From positions 1-7,500 of the forward strand of contig ASPC01000002.1 in NCBI GenBank assembly GCA_000405345.1: a stretch of DNA of 7,500 nucleotides. Reading direction: 5' to 3'. A program made the translations under genes and the position numbers. This document shows positions 1 through 7,164 of the stretch, one piece after another (position 1 is the stretch's first letter; each line of letters opens with the position of its first letter). Below the pieces are notes generated by a model, which saw only the letters and a list, made by a program, of their open reading frames with translations, did no database searches and had not been told where the DNA came from. The DNA is from Atribacteria bacterium SCGC AAA255-N14 (GTDB lineage Bacteria; Atribacterota; JS1; SB-45; 34-128).

Positions 1-1
1 A

Positions 2-541
2 TCAGAATCAGGCAAGAAAAATGCAGTAACTAGAGAGGAGGTGCCACCAAAGAAGAAGATCCAGGATAAGGTTAAAACTAAAGAAGATTCCCCTATTCAG
101 GCTAAAGAAGTATCCACTGATTTAGATTTTAACCAAGCGTGGCCTATAATTTTAAATAAGGTAAAAAAAACTAAAATGGCTGTCTATTCTTTTATTATAG
201 CTAACAATTTGATCACTATTGAAAATAATAAATTGATAATCGGGTTTAATAAGGAATATACCTTTCATAAAGAGAGTTTAGAAAAGCAAAATAACAAGAT
301 TTTATTACAAGATTTAATCAAAAAAGAGACCGGCAGGGTTTTAGCTATAGAATGTATTATCAACGACAATGGCAAGGGGGATTCTTTTTTAGAAGCTGAA
401 CAAGAAAATAAGAAAAAAGTCGCGAAAACAAGGAATGGAGAGAACAAAGAAAGAGCAGAAAGAGCAGGAGAAGAGAAAGATAATATATTAATTAAAGAGT
501 CGTTAAATTTATTTGAAGGAACCATTATTGAGGAAAAATAG
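2..541 (+). CDS. dnaX: DNA polymerase III subunit gamma/tau, C-terminal part (5' end outside window)
   Basis: This is the tail of the clamp-loader ATPase subunit, which links the replicative polymerase to the sliding-clamp loader. The frame is open from base 2, so the gene is clipped by the window edge; 179 residues are visible. The AAA+ ATPase domain is not in view. Visible residues 1-40 are a charged linker. About 42-121 form a folded domain with the pattern W-x2-IL-x2-VK, then a short beta-rich stretch ending in a GFNKEYTFHKE-like segment, typical of the tau C-terminal region in Gram-positive-like bacteria. A Lys/Glu-rich linker follows (about 132-160), and then a terminal LNLFEG motif resembling the conserved ALELFGG-like end of these proteins. 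Identity rests on this C-terminal pattern plus the position just upstream of ybaB and recR, the classical dnaX-ybaB-recR order. A GTG at 41 lies inside the open frame and is not taken as the start. Confidence 0.88.
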   Translation, partial: SESGKKNAVTREEVPPKKKIQDKVKTKEDSPIQAKEVSTDLDFNQAWPIILNKVKKTKMAVYSFIIANNLITIENNKLIIGFNKEYTFHKESLEKQNNKILLQDLIKKETGRVLAIECIINDNGKGDSFLEAEQENKKKVAKTRNGENKERAERAGEEKDNILIKESLNLFEGTIIEEK

Positions 542-573
542 ATTATTTTAGAGAAAGGAGGAAGAAGAAAGCA

Positions 574-882
574 ATGGATATGAAATTTCTTATGAAACAA
601 GCGCAAGTTATGCAGAAAAAGATGGAAGAAATGAAAAAAGAGTTGGCTCAAAAAGAAGTCAAGGTTTCTTCTGGGGGAGGGATGATTGAGATTGTAGTAA
701 ATGGCCAACAGGAAATTAAAGAAATTAAAATAGAACCGGATGTAATAAATGCAAATGAAAAAGAGATGTTAGAAGACTTAATTTTGGCAGCAGTCAATGA
801 GTCAATACGTCAGTCAAAAGAACTGGCTGCTCAAGAAATGAGTAAATTAACCGGGGGTATGAATGTTCCCGGATTATTTTAA
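574..882 (+). CDS. ybaB: YbaB/EbfC family nucleoid-associated DNA-binding protein
   Basis: Small DNA-binding protein of the YbaB/EbfC family, which forms dimers that bind DNA and is associated with the nucleoid; its exact cellular role is unsettled in most bacteria. The 102-residue length is normal. Residues 1-27 form a Met/Lys/Glu-rich amphipathic helix (KFLMKQAQVMQKKMEEM). Residues 29-55 form the beta core with the family's Gly run (SSGGGM at 33-37) and the VNGQQEIKEIKI strand pair. Residues 63-92 form the second long helix (LEDLILAAVNES-like), and the tail ends GGMNVPGLF, as is usual for the family. An AAGGAGG ribosome binding site at 555-561 sits 12 nt before ATG 574; ATG 580, two codons further in, cannot be excluded. 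The gene follows dnaX by 32 nt and precedes recR by 12 nt, so the three are very probably one transcript. Confidence 0.95.
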   Translation: MDMKFLMKQAQVMQKKMEEMKKELAQKEVKVSSGGGMIEIVVNGQQEIKEIKIEPDVINANEKEMLEDLILAAVNESIRQSKELAAQEMSKLTGGMNVPGLF

Positions 883-894
883 GAGGAGGCAAAG

Positions 895-1500
895 GTGTCA
901 TTTAGATATACTAAACCTTTTGCTAGATTAATTGATGAATTTTCAAAAATGCCGGGCATAGGTCCCAAGACAGCCCAGAGATTAGCTTTTTATATTTTAA
1001 AGAATTCCTCGGAAAGTGTTGGAAGTTTAGCTAAGACAATATTAGAGGCCAAAGAAAAAGTTAAACATTGTTCGATTTGTGGTAATATAACCGACCAAGA
1101 GATATGTGAAATTTGCCAGAATATTAATAGAGATAAGTCTATTATATGTGTCGTAGAAAAGGTAAGGGATTTGATTGCCATAGAAAATACGGGGGAGTAT
1201 AAAGGTTTATATCATGTTTTAGAAGGAGTAATCTCTCCTTTAGACGGAGTGGAACCGGAAAATTTAAAGATTAATAATTTGTTAAAAAGGTTAAAGACTG
1301 AAAAGATAAAAGAGATAATATTAGCCACTAATCCCAATATTGAAGGAGAAGTTACCGCTTCTTATATTACTAAATTAATTGAACCTTTAAATATAAAAAT
1401 AACCCGCATTGCTTATGGTGTGCCTATAGGGGGAAGCTTGGAATTTGCCGATGAAGTGACTTTAACTCAAGCTTTAATGGGAAGGCAAGAAATTAAATAA
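895..1500 (+). CDS. recR: Recombination mediator protein RecR
   Basis: RecR acts with RecO (and RecF) to load RecA onto SSB-coated single-stranded DNA during gap repair. The 201 residues match the usual family length. In order: a helix-hairpin-helix DNA-binding motif around residues 19-35 (MPGIGPKTAQRLAFYIL); a four-Cys zinc finger with C59, C62, C71 and C74 (CSICG...CEIC); a Toprim domain from about 81 with Glu88 in ICVVEKVRDL and the later ATNPNIEGE segment (144-152); and the C-terminal RIAYGVPIGGSLEFADE signature (171-187). The start is GTG 895, because GAGGAGG at 883-889 lies 5 nt upstream and the protein then begins with the normal RYTKPFARLIDEFSKMPGIG-type N-terminus. It follows ybaB by 12 nt and is probably translated from the same mRNA. 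All expected motifs are intact. Confidence 0.97.
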   Translation: MSFRYTKPFARLIDEFSKMPGIGPKTAQRLAFYILKNSSESVGSLAKTILEAKEKVKHCSICGNITDQEICEICQNINRDKSIICVVEKVRDLIAIENTGEYKGLYHVLEGVISPLDGVEPENLKINNLLKRLKTEKIKEIILATNPNIEGEVTASYITKLIEPLNIKITRIAYGVPIGGSLEFADEVTLTQALMGRQEIK

Positions 1501-1516
1501 CTGTTAATTAAATAAT

Positions 1517-1545
1517 TTTATAAATTTAATATTTTTTGATAAAAT
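1517..1545 (+). promoter_or_regulatory. Possible sigma70-type promoter for nifJ
   Basis: TTTATA (1517-1522) and TAAAAT (1540-1545) are separated by 17 nt and would start transcription near 1552, about 50 nt before the nifJ ATG. The 100-nt recR-nifJ gap has no G+C-containing terminator hairpin, so read-through from the dnaX operon is also possible. The surrounding DNA is extremely A+T-rich, so matches of this quality arise easily by chance. Confidence 0.35.
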
Positions 1546-1584
1546 AATATTGCATAGATCTGTTAAAAAAATATTTTAAAAAAT

Positions 1585-1590
1585 GGAGGA
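1585..1590 (+). promoter_or_regulatory. Ribosome binding site that fixes the nifJ start
   Basis: GGAGGA lies 10 nt before ATG 1601. The same bases overlap an upstream in-frame ATG at 1583, which has only A/T-rich sequence before it and no Shine-Dalgarno match. Choosing 1601 gives an N-terminus MTRKKITIDGN and puts the pyruvate- and TPP-site residues at T31, E64 and R114, the same numbers I recall for the structurally characterised Desulfovibrio africanus enzyme. ATG 1583 is therefore part of the ribosome binding site, not the start codon. Confidence 0.85.
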
Positions 1591-1600
1591 AACTAATATA

Positions 1601-4600
1601 ATGACTAGAAAAAAAATTACTATTGACGGGAATACCGCAGCTGCTCATACAGCATATCATCTAAGTGAGGTAGTAACCATATATCCTATTACCCCCTCTT
1701 CACCTATGGGTGAATTTGCTGATCTTTGGGCTGCCGAAGGAAAACCTAATATTTGGGGAACGGTTCCTCAAGTGACTGAAATGCAAAGTGAAGGAGGTGC
1801 ATCGGGAGCTGTACATGGTTCCTTGCAGAGAGGAGGCCTTACTACAACTTTTACCGCCTCTCAAGGGCTTTTATTAATGATTCCTAACATGTATAAAATT
1901 GCCGGGGAATTAACCTCTACCGTATTTAATGTTGCTGCTCGTTCAGTGGCCTGTCAGGCCCTTTCCATATTTGGTGAGCATAGTGATGTAATGGCAACCA
2001 GAGCAACCGGCTTTGCTTTACTTGCTTCCAATTCAATTCAGGAAGCTATGGATTTTCCTTTAATTGCCCAAGCAGCGAGTTTAGAATCTCGAGTGCCTTT
2101 TCTTCATTTCTTCGATGGTTTTCGTACTTCACACGAAGTTTCTAAAATTGAACTTTTAACTCCGGAAGAAATGAGACCTTTAATTGATGATGATTTAGTA
2201 AGAGCCCATAGAAAAAGAGCACTTTCTCCTGATAATCCTTTTATTAGAGGGACAGCACAAAATCCGGATGTATATTTCCAAGCAAGAGAGACAGTTAATC
2301 CTTATTATATTGATTGCCCGGATATTGTGCAAAAAGTTATGGAAAAATTTGAGAAGGTTGTGGGGAGAAAATACGAACTGTTCCAATATTTTGGCGCCCC
2401 GGATGCTGAAAGGATTATCGTATTAATGGGTTCAGGAGCTGAAACAGCGCAAGAAACAGTGGAATATTTGATGAAAAAAGGAGAAAAAGTAGGTTTAATA
2501 AAAGTTCGTCTTTTCCGGCCATTTTCCATTAAACATTTTATTAATTCTCTACCTAAAACTGTAAACACTATAGCAGCCCTAGACCGCACCAAAGAACCGG
2601 GGAGTATTGGAGAACCATTGTATACCGACATAGTAACTGCAATACAAGAAGGGATATCTGAAGGAATAGCTCCTTTCAAAAAGACTCCTAAAATAACCGG
2701 AGGAAGATACGGACTCTCTTCCAAAGAATTTACTCCCGCTATGGTAAAAGGAGTATTTGAGGAGATGAAAAAAGAAGTTCCTAAAAATCATTTCACGATA
2801 GGGATAAATGATGATGTAACACATACCAGTATTTCTTACGATCCTGATTTTTCCATAGAACCTGCTGATAGAACTCGGGCAATCTTTTATGGTCTTGGTT
2901 CAGACGGAACTGTAGGAGCGAATAAAAACTCTATAAAGATTATTGGCGAAGAGACCGATAATTATGCTCAAGGTTATTTCGTTTATGACTCTCGAAAAGC
3001 TGGTTCACTTACTATTTCTCATCTAAGGTTTGGACCGACTCCTATTCACTCACCTTATTTAATTAATCAGGCAAATTTTGTAGCCTGTCATCAGTTCTCT
3101 TTCTTAGAGCGTTATGAGGTATTGAAAACTGCTCAGCCAGGGGCAATATTTCTGCTGAACAGCTCTTATTCTGCTGGTGAAGTATGGGATCATCTGCCTT
3201 ACTTAATTCAAGAAACCATTATCGAGAAAAAGTTACGTTTTTATGTAATCGATGCTTACAAAATTGCCAAAGAAGTAGGCTTGGGAGCAAGGATTAACAC
3301 TATAATGCAAGTATGTTTCTTCTCTCTTAGTAAAGTAATTCCTATTGAAAAGGCAACTGAGGCTATAAAGAGATTTATAAAAAAGAGTTACGGTAATAAG
3401 GGAGAAAAAATTGTAAATACTAATTTTGCCGCAGTAGATAATGCCCTTCCTAACCTTCACGAGGTTAAAGTTCCAAATAAAGCTGATAGTAAATTAGCGA
3501 AACACCTTTCTGTTCCGGTAGAAGCACCTGAATTTGTGCAAAAGGTAACTGCAAAGATAATTGCCGGACAGGGAGATGATTTACCTGTTAGTGCTTTTTC
3601 TCCTGATGGAACTTTTCCCAGTGGTACTACTCAATGGGAAAAGAGAAATATTGCTCAGGAAATTCCTGCCTGGGATCCTGATACTTGTATCCAGTGTGGA
3701 AAATGCGTGATGGTATGCCCTCATGCAGTTATTAGAGCTAAGGTTTATGATCCAAAATTACTTTCTTCTGCACCAGATAATTTTAAATCTGCAGAAGCAA
3801 AAAATTCTCAATTTAAAGGAATGAAATTTACTATCCAGGTTTCTCCTGAAGATTGTACTGGATGTGGCCTTTGTGTGAATAACTGTCCCGCAAAAAATAA
3901 AACCAATCCTAAACTGAAAGCATTAAACATGGTTTCTCAACCTCCTGTTAGAGAACAGGAATCCAAAAATTGGAAATTTTTCTTGGGAATTCCTGAAGTT
4001 GACCGAAAAGAGTTAAAACTTAGCGCAGTTAGAAATGTTCAGTTCTTACAACCGCTTTTCGAATTCTCTGGTGCTTGTGCTGGATGTGGAGAAACTCCGT
4101 ATGTAAAGCTTTTAAGTCAACTATTTGGAGACCGTGCAGTTATAGCTAATGCTACCGGGTGTTCTTCTATTTATGGAGCAAATTTACCTGCTACCCCATG
4201 GACCTTTAATAAAGAAGGTAAGGGGCCGGCTTGGTCTAATTCTCTTTTCGAAGATAATGCTGAATTTGGTTTAGGTATGAGACTAGCTATAGATAAACAG
4301 CTTGAATATGCCTTAGAATTATTGGACAGACTTTCTTCTGATATTGGGAAGGGTTTAGTTAGTGAAATTAAAAAAGCTGATCAGTCTACTGAGGAAGGAT
4401 TATACAAACAGAGAGAAAGAGTGAAAACATTAGAAAAGAAATTGAAAAAAATAGATAAAATAGAAGCAAAGGACTTGCTGAGCTTGATAGATGTTCTTAC
4501 TGAAAAGAGTGTATGGATTTTAGGAGGAGATGGATGGGCTTATGATATAGGTTATGGAGGATTGGATCATGTTATTGCCCAGAGGCGTAATGTCAACATT

Positions 4601-5158
4601 TTAGTGTTAGATTCAGAAACTTATTCTAATACCGGTGGACAGATGTCTAAAGCGACTCCTCTCGGGGCAATTGCAAAGTTTGCTGCTGGAGGCAAAAGGA
4701 CTTTCAAGAAGGATCTGGCAATGATGGCAATTTCCTATGGAGATGTATATGTAGCTCGAGTAGCAATGGGGGCCAATGATGCGCAAGTGATTAAAGCTTT
4801 CCAGGAAGCAGAGGCTTTTAACGGCCCTTCTATTATTATAGCTTACTGTCATTGTATTAGCCATGGCTTTAATTTGATTCATGGTTTAGAGCAGCAAAAG
4901 CTAGCAGTTCAATCGGGATATTGGCCTTTAATAAGATATAATCCTAATCTTGCGAAAGAAGGAAAAAATCCTCTCCAATTGGATTCTAAAGCTCCGAGCA
5001 TTCCTTTGGAAGAATATACATATAATGAAAATAGATACAAGATGCTTACACGGACCATGCCAGAAGTAGCTAAGAAATTGTTAAAAGAAGCTCAAGAAGG
5101 GGTTTTAGAACGTTGGAAGAGGTATGAACGTTTAGCTGCAACTTATGAGAAAAAATAA
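1601..5158 (+). CDS. nifJ: Pyruvate:ferredoxin (flavodoxin) oxidoreductase, single-chain PFOR
   Basis: Cytoplasmic TPP- and Fe-S-dependent enzyme that oxidises pyruvate with CoA to acetyl-CoA and CO2 and reduces ferredoxin or flavodoxin; central to anaerobic metabolism and reversible in some organisms. The 1185 residues form the complete fused enzyme. The N-terminal domain has YPITPSS (28-34, T31), EMQSE (60-64, E64) and AARS (R114). FFDGFRTSHE is at 171-180, and the EKR-type middle region begins near 425 (TRAIFYGLGSDGTVGANK). The ferredoxin-like domain carries two 4Fe-4S sets: C696/C699/C702/C706 and C752/C755/C758/C762. The TPP domain supplies the proximal-cluster cysteines C826, C829, C854 and C1085, plus the GDGWAYDIGYGG and YSNTGGQ cofactor motifs (about 976-1014). 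It ends like the shorter PFORs and appears to lack the extra C-terminal extension of the D. africanus enzyme. It is probably transcribed alone or with recR read-through, ending at the terminator beginning 52 nt downstream. Confidence 0.98.
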   Translation: MTRKKITIDGNTAAAHTAYHLSEVVTIYPITPSSPMGEFADLWAAEGKPNIWGTVPQVTEMQSEGGASGAVHGSLQRGGLTTTFTASQGLLLMIPNMYKIAGELTSTVFNVAARSVACQALSIFGEHSDVMATRATGFALLASNSIQEAMDFPLIAQAASLESRVPFLHFFDGFRTSHEVSKIELLTPEEMRPLIDDDLVRAHRKRALSPDNPFIRGTAQNPDVYFQARETVNPYYIDCPDIVQKVMEKFEKVVGRKYELFQYFGAPDAERIIVLMGSGAETAQETVEYLMKKGEKVGLIKVRLFRPFSIKHFINSLPKTVNTIAALDRTKEPGSIGEPLYTDIVTAIQEGISEGIAPFKKTPKITGGRYGLSSKEFTPAMVKGVFEEMKKEVPKNHFTIGINDDVTHTSISYDPDFSIEPADRTRAIFYGLGSDGTVGANKNSIKIIGEETDNYAQGYFVYDSRKAGSLTISHLRFGPTPIHSPYLINQANFVACHQFSFLERYEVLKTAQPGAIFLLNSSYSAGEVWDHLPYLIQETIIEKKLRFYVIDAYKIAKEVGLGARINTIMQVCFFSLSKVIPIEKATEAIKRFIKKSYGNKGEKIVNTNFAAVDNALPNLHEVKVPNKADSKLAKHLSVPVEAPEFVQKVTAKIIAGQGDDLPVSAFSPDGTFPSGTTQWEKRNIAQEIPAWDPDTCIQCGKCVMVCPHAVIRAKVYDPKLLSSAPDNFKSAEAKNSQFKGMKFTIQVSPEDCTGCGLCVNNCPAKNKTNPKLKALNMVSQPPVREQESKNWKFFLGIPEVDRKELKLSAVRNVQFLQPLFEFSGACAGCGETPYVKLLSQLFGDRAVIANATGCSSIYGANLPATPWTFNKEGKGPAWSNSLFEDNAEFGLGMRLAIDKQLEYALELLDRLSSDIGKGLVSEIKKADQSTEEGLYKQRERVKTLEKKLKKIDKIEAKDLLSLIDVLTEKSVWILGGDGWAYDIGYGGLDHVIAQRRNVNILVLDSETYSNTGGQMSKATPLGAIAKFAAGGKRTFKKDLAMMAISYGDVYVARVAMGANDAQVIKAFQEAEAFNGPSIIIAYCHCISHGFNLIHGLEQQKLAVQSGYWPLIRYNPNLAKEGKNPLQLDSKAPSIPLEEYTYNENRYKMLTRTMPEVAKKLLKEAQEGVLERWKRYERLAATYEKK

Positions 5159-5210
5159 AAAATAAATTTTAACAGATAATTTCTTAATATAAGATAGTAA
5201 ATATTAGATA

Positions 5211-5254
5211 AAAAGAGATACCGCAAACTTTTTTAGCTTTGCGGTATCTCTTTT
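5211..5254 (+). terminator. Intrinsic terminator after nifJ
   Basis: A perfect 17-bp inverted repeat (arms 5211-5227 and 5238-5254) surrounds a 10-nt loop. The core is GAGATACCGC paired with GCGGTATCTC, flanked by A-runs on the left and T-runs on the right, so the transcript ends in a U tract. The near symmetry would allow termination on either strand. It lies 52 nt past the nifJ stop and separates nifJ from the pdxS promoter region. Confidence 0.92.
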
Positions 5255-5285
5255 GCCCATAATTTCTTTTTTTATTTCTTTAGAC

Positions 5286-5313
5286 GATACGCAATATAGT
5301 ATACTCGATACGA
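5286..5313 (+). repeat. Short period-7 repeat array upstream of pdxS
   Basis: Four consecutive heptamers run GATACGC, AATATAG, TATACTC, GATACGA. The exact 7-mer CGATACG occurs at 5285-5291 and 5306-5312, 21 nt (three periods) apart, flanking the palindrome AGTATACT (5298-5305). The motif matches the heptad arrays downstream of pdxT. It could be a member of that repeat family or a genuine operator near the pdxS promoter; the sequence alone does not decide. Confidence 0.6.
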
Positions 5314-5327
5314 ATAAAAAACAATAG

Positions 5328-5355
5328 TTGTTTTTATATTTTTTTTTACTATAAT
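5328..5355 (+). promoter_or_regulatory. Likely sigma70-type promoter for pdxS-pdxT
   Basis: TTGTTT (5328-5333) and a perfect TATAAT (5350-5355) are separated by 16 nt, predicting a start near 5362 and a leader of about 38 nt. The -35 overlaps the right arm of an 8-bp inverted repeat (5317-5324 and 5328-5335, 3-nt loop), a candidate but unproven operator. The strong nifJ terminator just upstream means the pdx genes need their own promoter, which supports this call. Confidence 0.65.
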
Positions 5356-5381
5356 ATAAATAGATTAATAAAACGCATAAG

Positions 5382-5389
5382 AGAGGAGG
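5382..5389 (+). promoter_or_regulatory. Ribosome binding site for the TTG start of pdxS
   Basis: AGAGGAGG ends 10 nt before TTG 5400. No ATG or GTG start near this position gives a family-length protein, so the strong Shine-Dalgarno match supports initiation at the rare TTG codon. Confidence 0.8.
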
Positions 5390-5399
5390 ATAAAGTAAA

Positions 5400-6284
5400 T
5401 TGATAGAAAAAGGTACTTATAAGCTAAAAAAAGGTTTGGCTGAAATGTTAAAAGGTGGAGTAATCATGGATGTAGTGAATGCAGAACAGGCGAAAATTGC
5501 CGAAGAGTCCGGCGCTGTGGCTGTTATGGCTTTAGAAAGAGTTCCAGCTGATATCCGAGCGGCAGGTGGTGTAGCCAGGATGGCTGACCCTAAAATAATA
5601 AAAGAAATAATGAAAGTAGTAACTATTCCGGTAATGGCAAAGGCAAGAATCGGACATTTTGTGGAAGCCCAGCTACTAGAGGCTTTAGGGGTAGATTACA
5701 TTGATGAAAGCGAAGTATTAACGCCTGCTGATGAAAATTATCATATAGATAAATTGAATTTTAAGGTTCCTTTTGTATGTGGAGCAAGAAATTTAGGTGA
5801 AGCCTTAAGAAGAATAGGAGAAGGTGCTGCCATGATTAGAACTAAGGGTGAACCGGGAACAGGAAATATTGTAGAAGCGGTAAGACATATGCGCGAGGTT
5901 ATGGATGAAATAAGAAGATTAAAAAATATGCCTAAAGAGGAATTGATGAGTAAAGCCAAAGAATTAGGTGCTCCTTTTGAACTTTTGCAAGAGGTAGCCC
6001 AAAAAGGAAAATTACCAGTAGTTAATTTTGCTGCCGGGGGGATAGCTACCCCTGCTGATGCTGCTTTAATGATGCAGTTAGGTGCAGATGGAGTATTTGT
6101 AGGTTCAGGTATATTTAAATCAGATAATCCTAAAATAAGGGCAAAAGCTATTGTAGAAGCTACCACCCATTATGATAATCCTAAAATTATCGCTCAAGTT
6201 TCAGAAGGATTAGGTGAAGCAATGAAAGGAATAGAGATTTCTCAAATTGCCCCGGCTGAACGAATGCAGGATAGGGGATGGTAA
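5400..6284 (+). CDS. pdxS: Pyridoxal 5'-phosphate synthase, lyase/synthase subunit PdxS
   Basis: PdxS condenses ribose 5-phosphate (or ribulose 5-phosphate), glyceraldehyde 3-phosphate and ammonia into PLP; the ammonia is channelled from its glutaminase partner PdxT, encoded next door. The 294 residues equal the Bacillus subtilis subunit in length and register. D24 (VIMD) and the two Schiff-base lysines K81 (VMAKARIGH) and K149 ([11 protein letters not shown]) fall at the same numbers. Other family blocks are [14 protein letters not shown] (44-57), [16 protein letters not shown] (97-112), [38 protein letters not shown] (late TIM-barrel phosphate-binding loops) and the C-terminal QDRGW. The start is TTG 5400, chosen for its GGAGG site and correct family N-terminus ([19 protein letters not shown]). 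It has its own predicted promoter after the nifJ terminator and is followed 49 nt later by pdxT. Confidence 0.98.
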   Translation: MIEKGTYKLKKGLAEMLKGGVIMDVVNAEQAKIAEESGAVAVMALERVPADIRAAGGVARMADPKIIKEIMKVVTIPVMAKARIGHFVEAQLLEALGVDYIDESEVLTPADENYHIDKLNFKVPFVCGARNLGEALRRIGEGAAMIRTKGEPGTGNIVEAVRHMREVMDEIRRLKNMPKEELMSKAKELGAPFELLQEVAQKGKLPVVNFAAGGIATPADAALMMQLGADGVFVGSGIFKSDNPKIRAKAIVEATTHYDNPKIIAQVSEGLGEAMKGIEISQIAPAERMQDRGW

Positions 6285-6312
6285 ACTAAGAATTAAATTA
6301 ATAAACAAACCA

Positions 6313-6329
6313 GAGAGGAGCTGAAAGGA
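6313..6329 (+). promoter_or_regulatory. Two Shine-Dalgarno-like sites before pdxT
   Basis: GAGAGGAG (6313-6320) lies 13 nt before TTG 6334, rather far, while AAAGGA (6324-6329) lies 4 nt before it, rather close. Neither has ideal spacing, and the start codon is the weak TTG. Both may contribute to initiation. Confidence 0.55.
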
Positions 6330-6333
6330 AAAC

Positions 6334-6900
6334 TTGAAAGTGGGAGTATTGTCCCTACAGGGAGCAGTAGAAGAACATTTAAGAATGATAAAAAGGTGTG
6401 GATTTGAGGGAGTCAAGGTAAAAACAGTTGGAGATTTAGAAAAAGTAGATAGATTAATAATACCCGGAGGCGAAAGTACCACTATTGGTAAATTAGCTAA
6501 AATATACGGCTTAGACAAAGAGATTAGCAAAAGAGGAAAAGAAGGGATGCCTATATTTGGAACTTGTGCAGGAATGATTTTGTTAGCAAATAAGGTTGTA
6601 GGCAATGAGCAGATAAGATTTAAATTAATTGATATTGAAGTAGAAAGAAATGCTTTTGGAAGACAGGTAGATAGTTTTGAAGTCGATTTAAATATAGAAA
6701 TTTTTACCGGAAAACCTTTTAGGGCAGTATTTATTAGAGCTCCTTATATTAAAAAAATAGGAAAGGGAGTAAATATTTTAGCTAAATTTAAGGGAAAGAT
6801 TGTGATGGCCCGCCAGAAAAATATTTTAGTATCATCTTTTCATCCGGAATTAACTAATGATCTAAGAGTACATAAATACTTTCTAAGCGATCAGTATTAG
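6334..6900 (+). CDS. pdxT: Pyridoxal 5'-phosphate synthase, glutaminase subunit PdxT
   Basis: Class I glutamine amidotransferase subunit that hydrolyses glutamine and passes ammonia to PdxS within the 12+12 PLP synthase complex. The N-terminus MKVGVLSLQGAVEEHL is typical. The oxyanion-strand motif PGGEST is at 44-49. The nucleophile elbow GTCAG places the catalytic Cys at 78, and SSFHPEL places His170 and Glu172, completing the triad; RAPYI (135-139) is also a family block. The start is TTG 6334: the SLQG motif must follow closely and no upstream ATG fits. At 188 residues it is at the short end for the family, and its C-terminus ends only a few residues after the last helix. The stop codon directly abuts the period-7 repeat array downstream. 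It follows pdxS by 49 nt with no terminator between, so the two form an operon. Confidence 0.97.
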   Translation: MKVGVLSLQGAVEEHLRMIKRCGFEGVKVKTVGDLEKVDRLIIPGGESTTIGKLAKIYGLDKEISKRGKEGMPIFGTCAGMILLANKVVGNEQIRFKLIDIEVERNAFGRQVDSFEVDLNIEIFTGKPFRAVFIRAPYIKKIGKGVNILAKFKGKIVMARQKNILVSSFHPELTNDLRVHKYFLSDQY

Positions 6901-6981
6901 CGTATAGCGTTTAGCGTAGAGCGTATAGAATAGCATATAGTATGTAGTATATAATTTATAGTAAAGAGGAAGAGTGTAGAG
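6894..6981 (-). repeat. Period-7 repeat array (inverse orientation) starting at the pdxT stop codon
   Basis: Read on the + strand the units are GTATTAG (includes the pdxT TAG stop), CGTATAG, CGTTTAG, CGTAGAG, CGTATAG, a 5-nt remnant AATAG, then CATATAG, TATGTAG, TATATAA, TTTATAG, TAAAGAG, a 6-nt unit, and TGTAGAG. The spacing is seven apart from two short units. The - strand consensus is CTATACG, the same motif found in + orientation at 7165-7207. Divergence increases away from pdxT. It looks like a decaying tandem microsatellite. Confidence 0.75.
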
Positions 6982-7046
6982 CGAAAAAGGAAAAGCGCAA
7001 AACGTAAAATAAAATTCATGAGTCAGAATCCAGTATTCAGAAGAAA

Positions 7047-7142
7047 GAAATAAAAGTCATTGTAATCGACTATAGGGAGCGTGGCAATCTCGTATCCCTA
7101 CCCGCTATACACGATACAAATTATTTCTGACTTTTGTATTTC
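7047..7142. other. Long imperfect hairpin in the pdxT 3' region, possible terminator
   Basis: The pairing steps are: 7047-7051 with 7138-7142 and 7052-7059 (AAAAGTCA) with 7128-7135 (TGACTTTT), separated by a 2-nt bulge; 7060-7068 with 7112-7119 with one bulged A; and 7071-7075 (TATAG) with 7105-7109 (CTATA). Alternatively, TAGGGA (7073-7078) can pair with TCCCTA (7095-7100). A pyrimidine-rich, T-heavy stretch (7144-7162) follows, so it could end the pdxST transcript. The arms are long, bulged and only moderately G+C-rich, unlike the compact terminator after nifJ. No coding region overlaps it. Confidence 0.5.
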
Positions 7143-7164
7143 ATCTTTTTCTTCTTTTTCTTAA

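Noticed and set aside
411..421. A-run in the dnaX tail as a programmed frameshift site
   Set aside because: It lies in the far C-terminal Lys/Glu linker, past the folded domain; gamma-producing slippage in known dnaX genes is further upstream, and the A-run is not in the usual A AAA AAG register.
41..541. dnaX fragment read as a separate gene starting at GTG 41 behind a GAGGAG-like sequence
   Set aside because: The same frame is open back to base 2, the purine-rich sequence abuts the GTG with no spacing, and the product is clearly a tau C-terminal domain.
265..708. Open frame on the - strand, and similar ones opposite nifJ, pdxS and pdxT
   Set aside because: They are antisense shadows of well-identified genes, with low-complexity translations rich in Phe, Ser and Ile and no recognisable motifs.
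1501..1540. Terminator after recR
   Set aside because: Only A/T palindromes such as TTAATTAA are present. No G+C stem followed by a T-run is found, so termination here is not supported.
1583..1600. Upstream ATG start for nifJ
   Set aside because: The ATG overlaps the GGAGGA ribosome binding site of ATG 1601, has no site of its own, and would add six residues not in register with the family.
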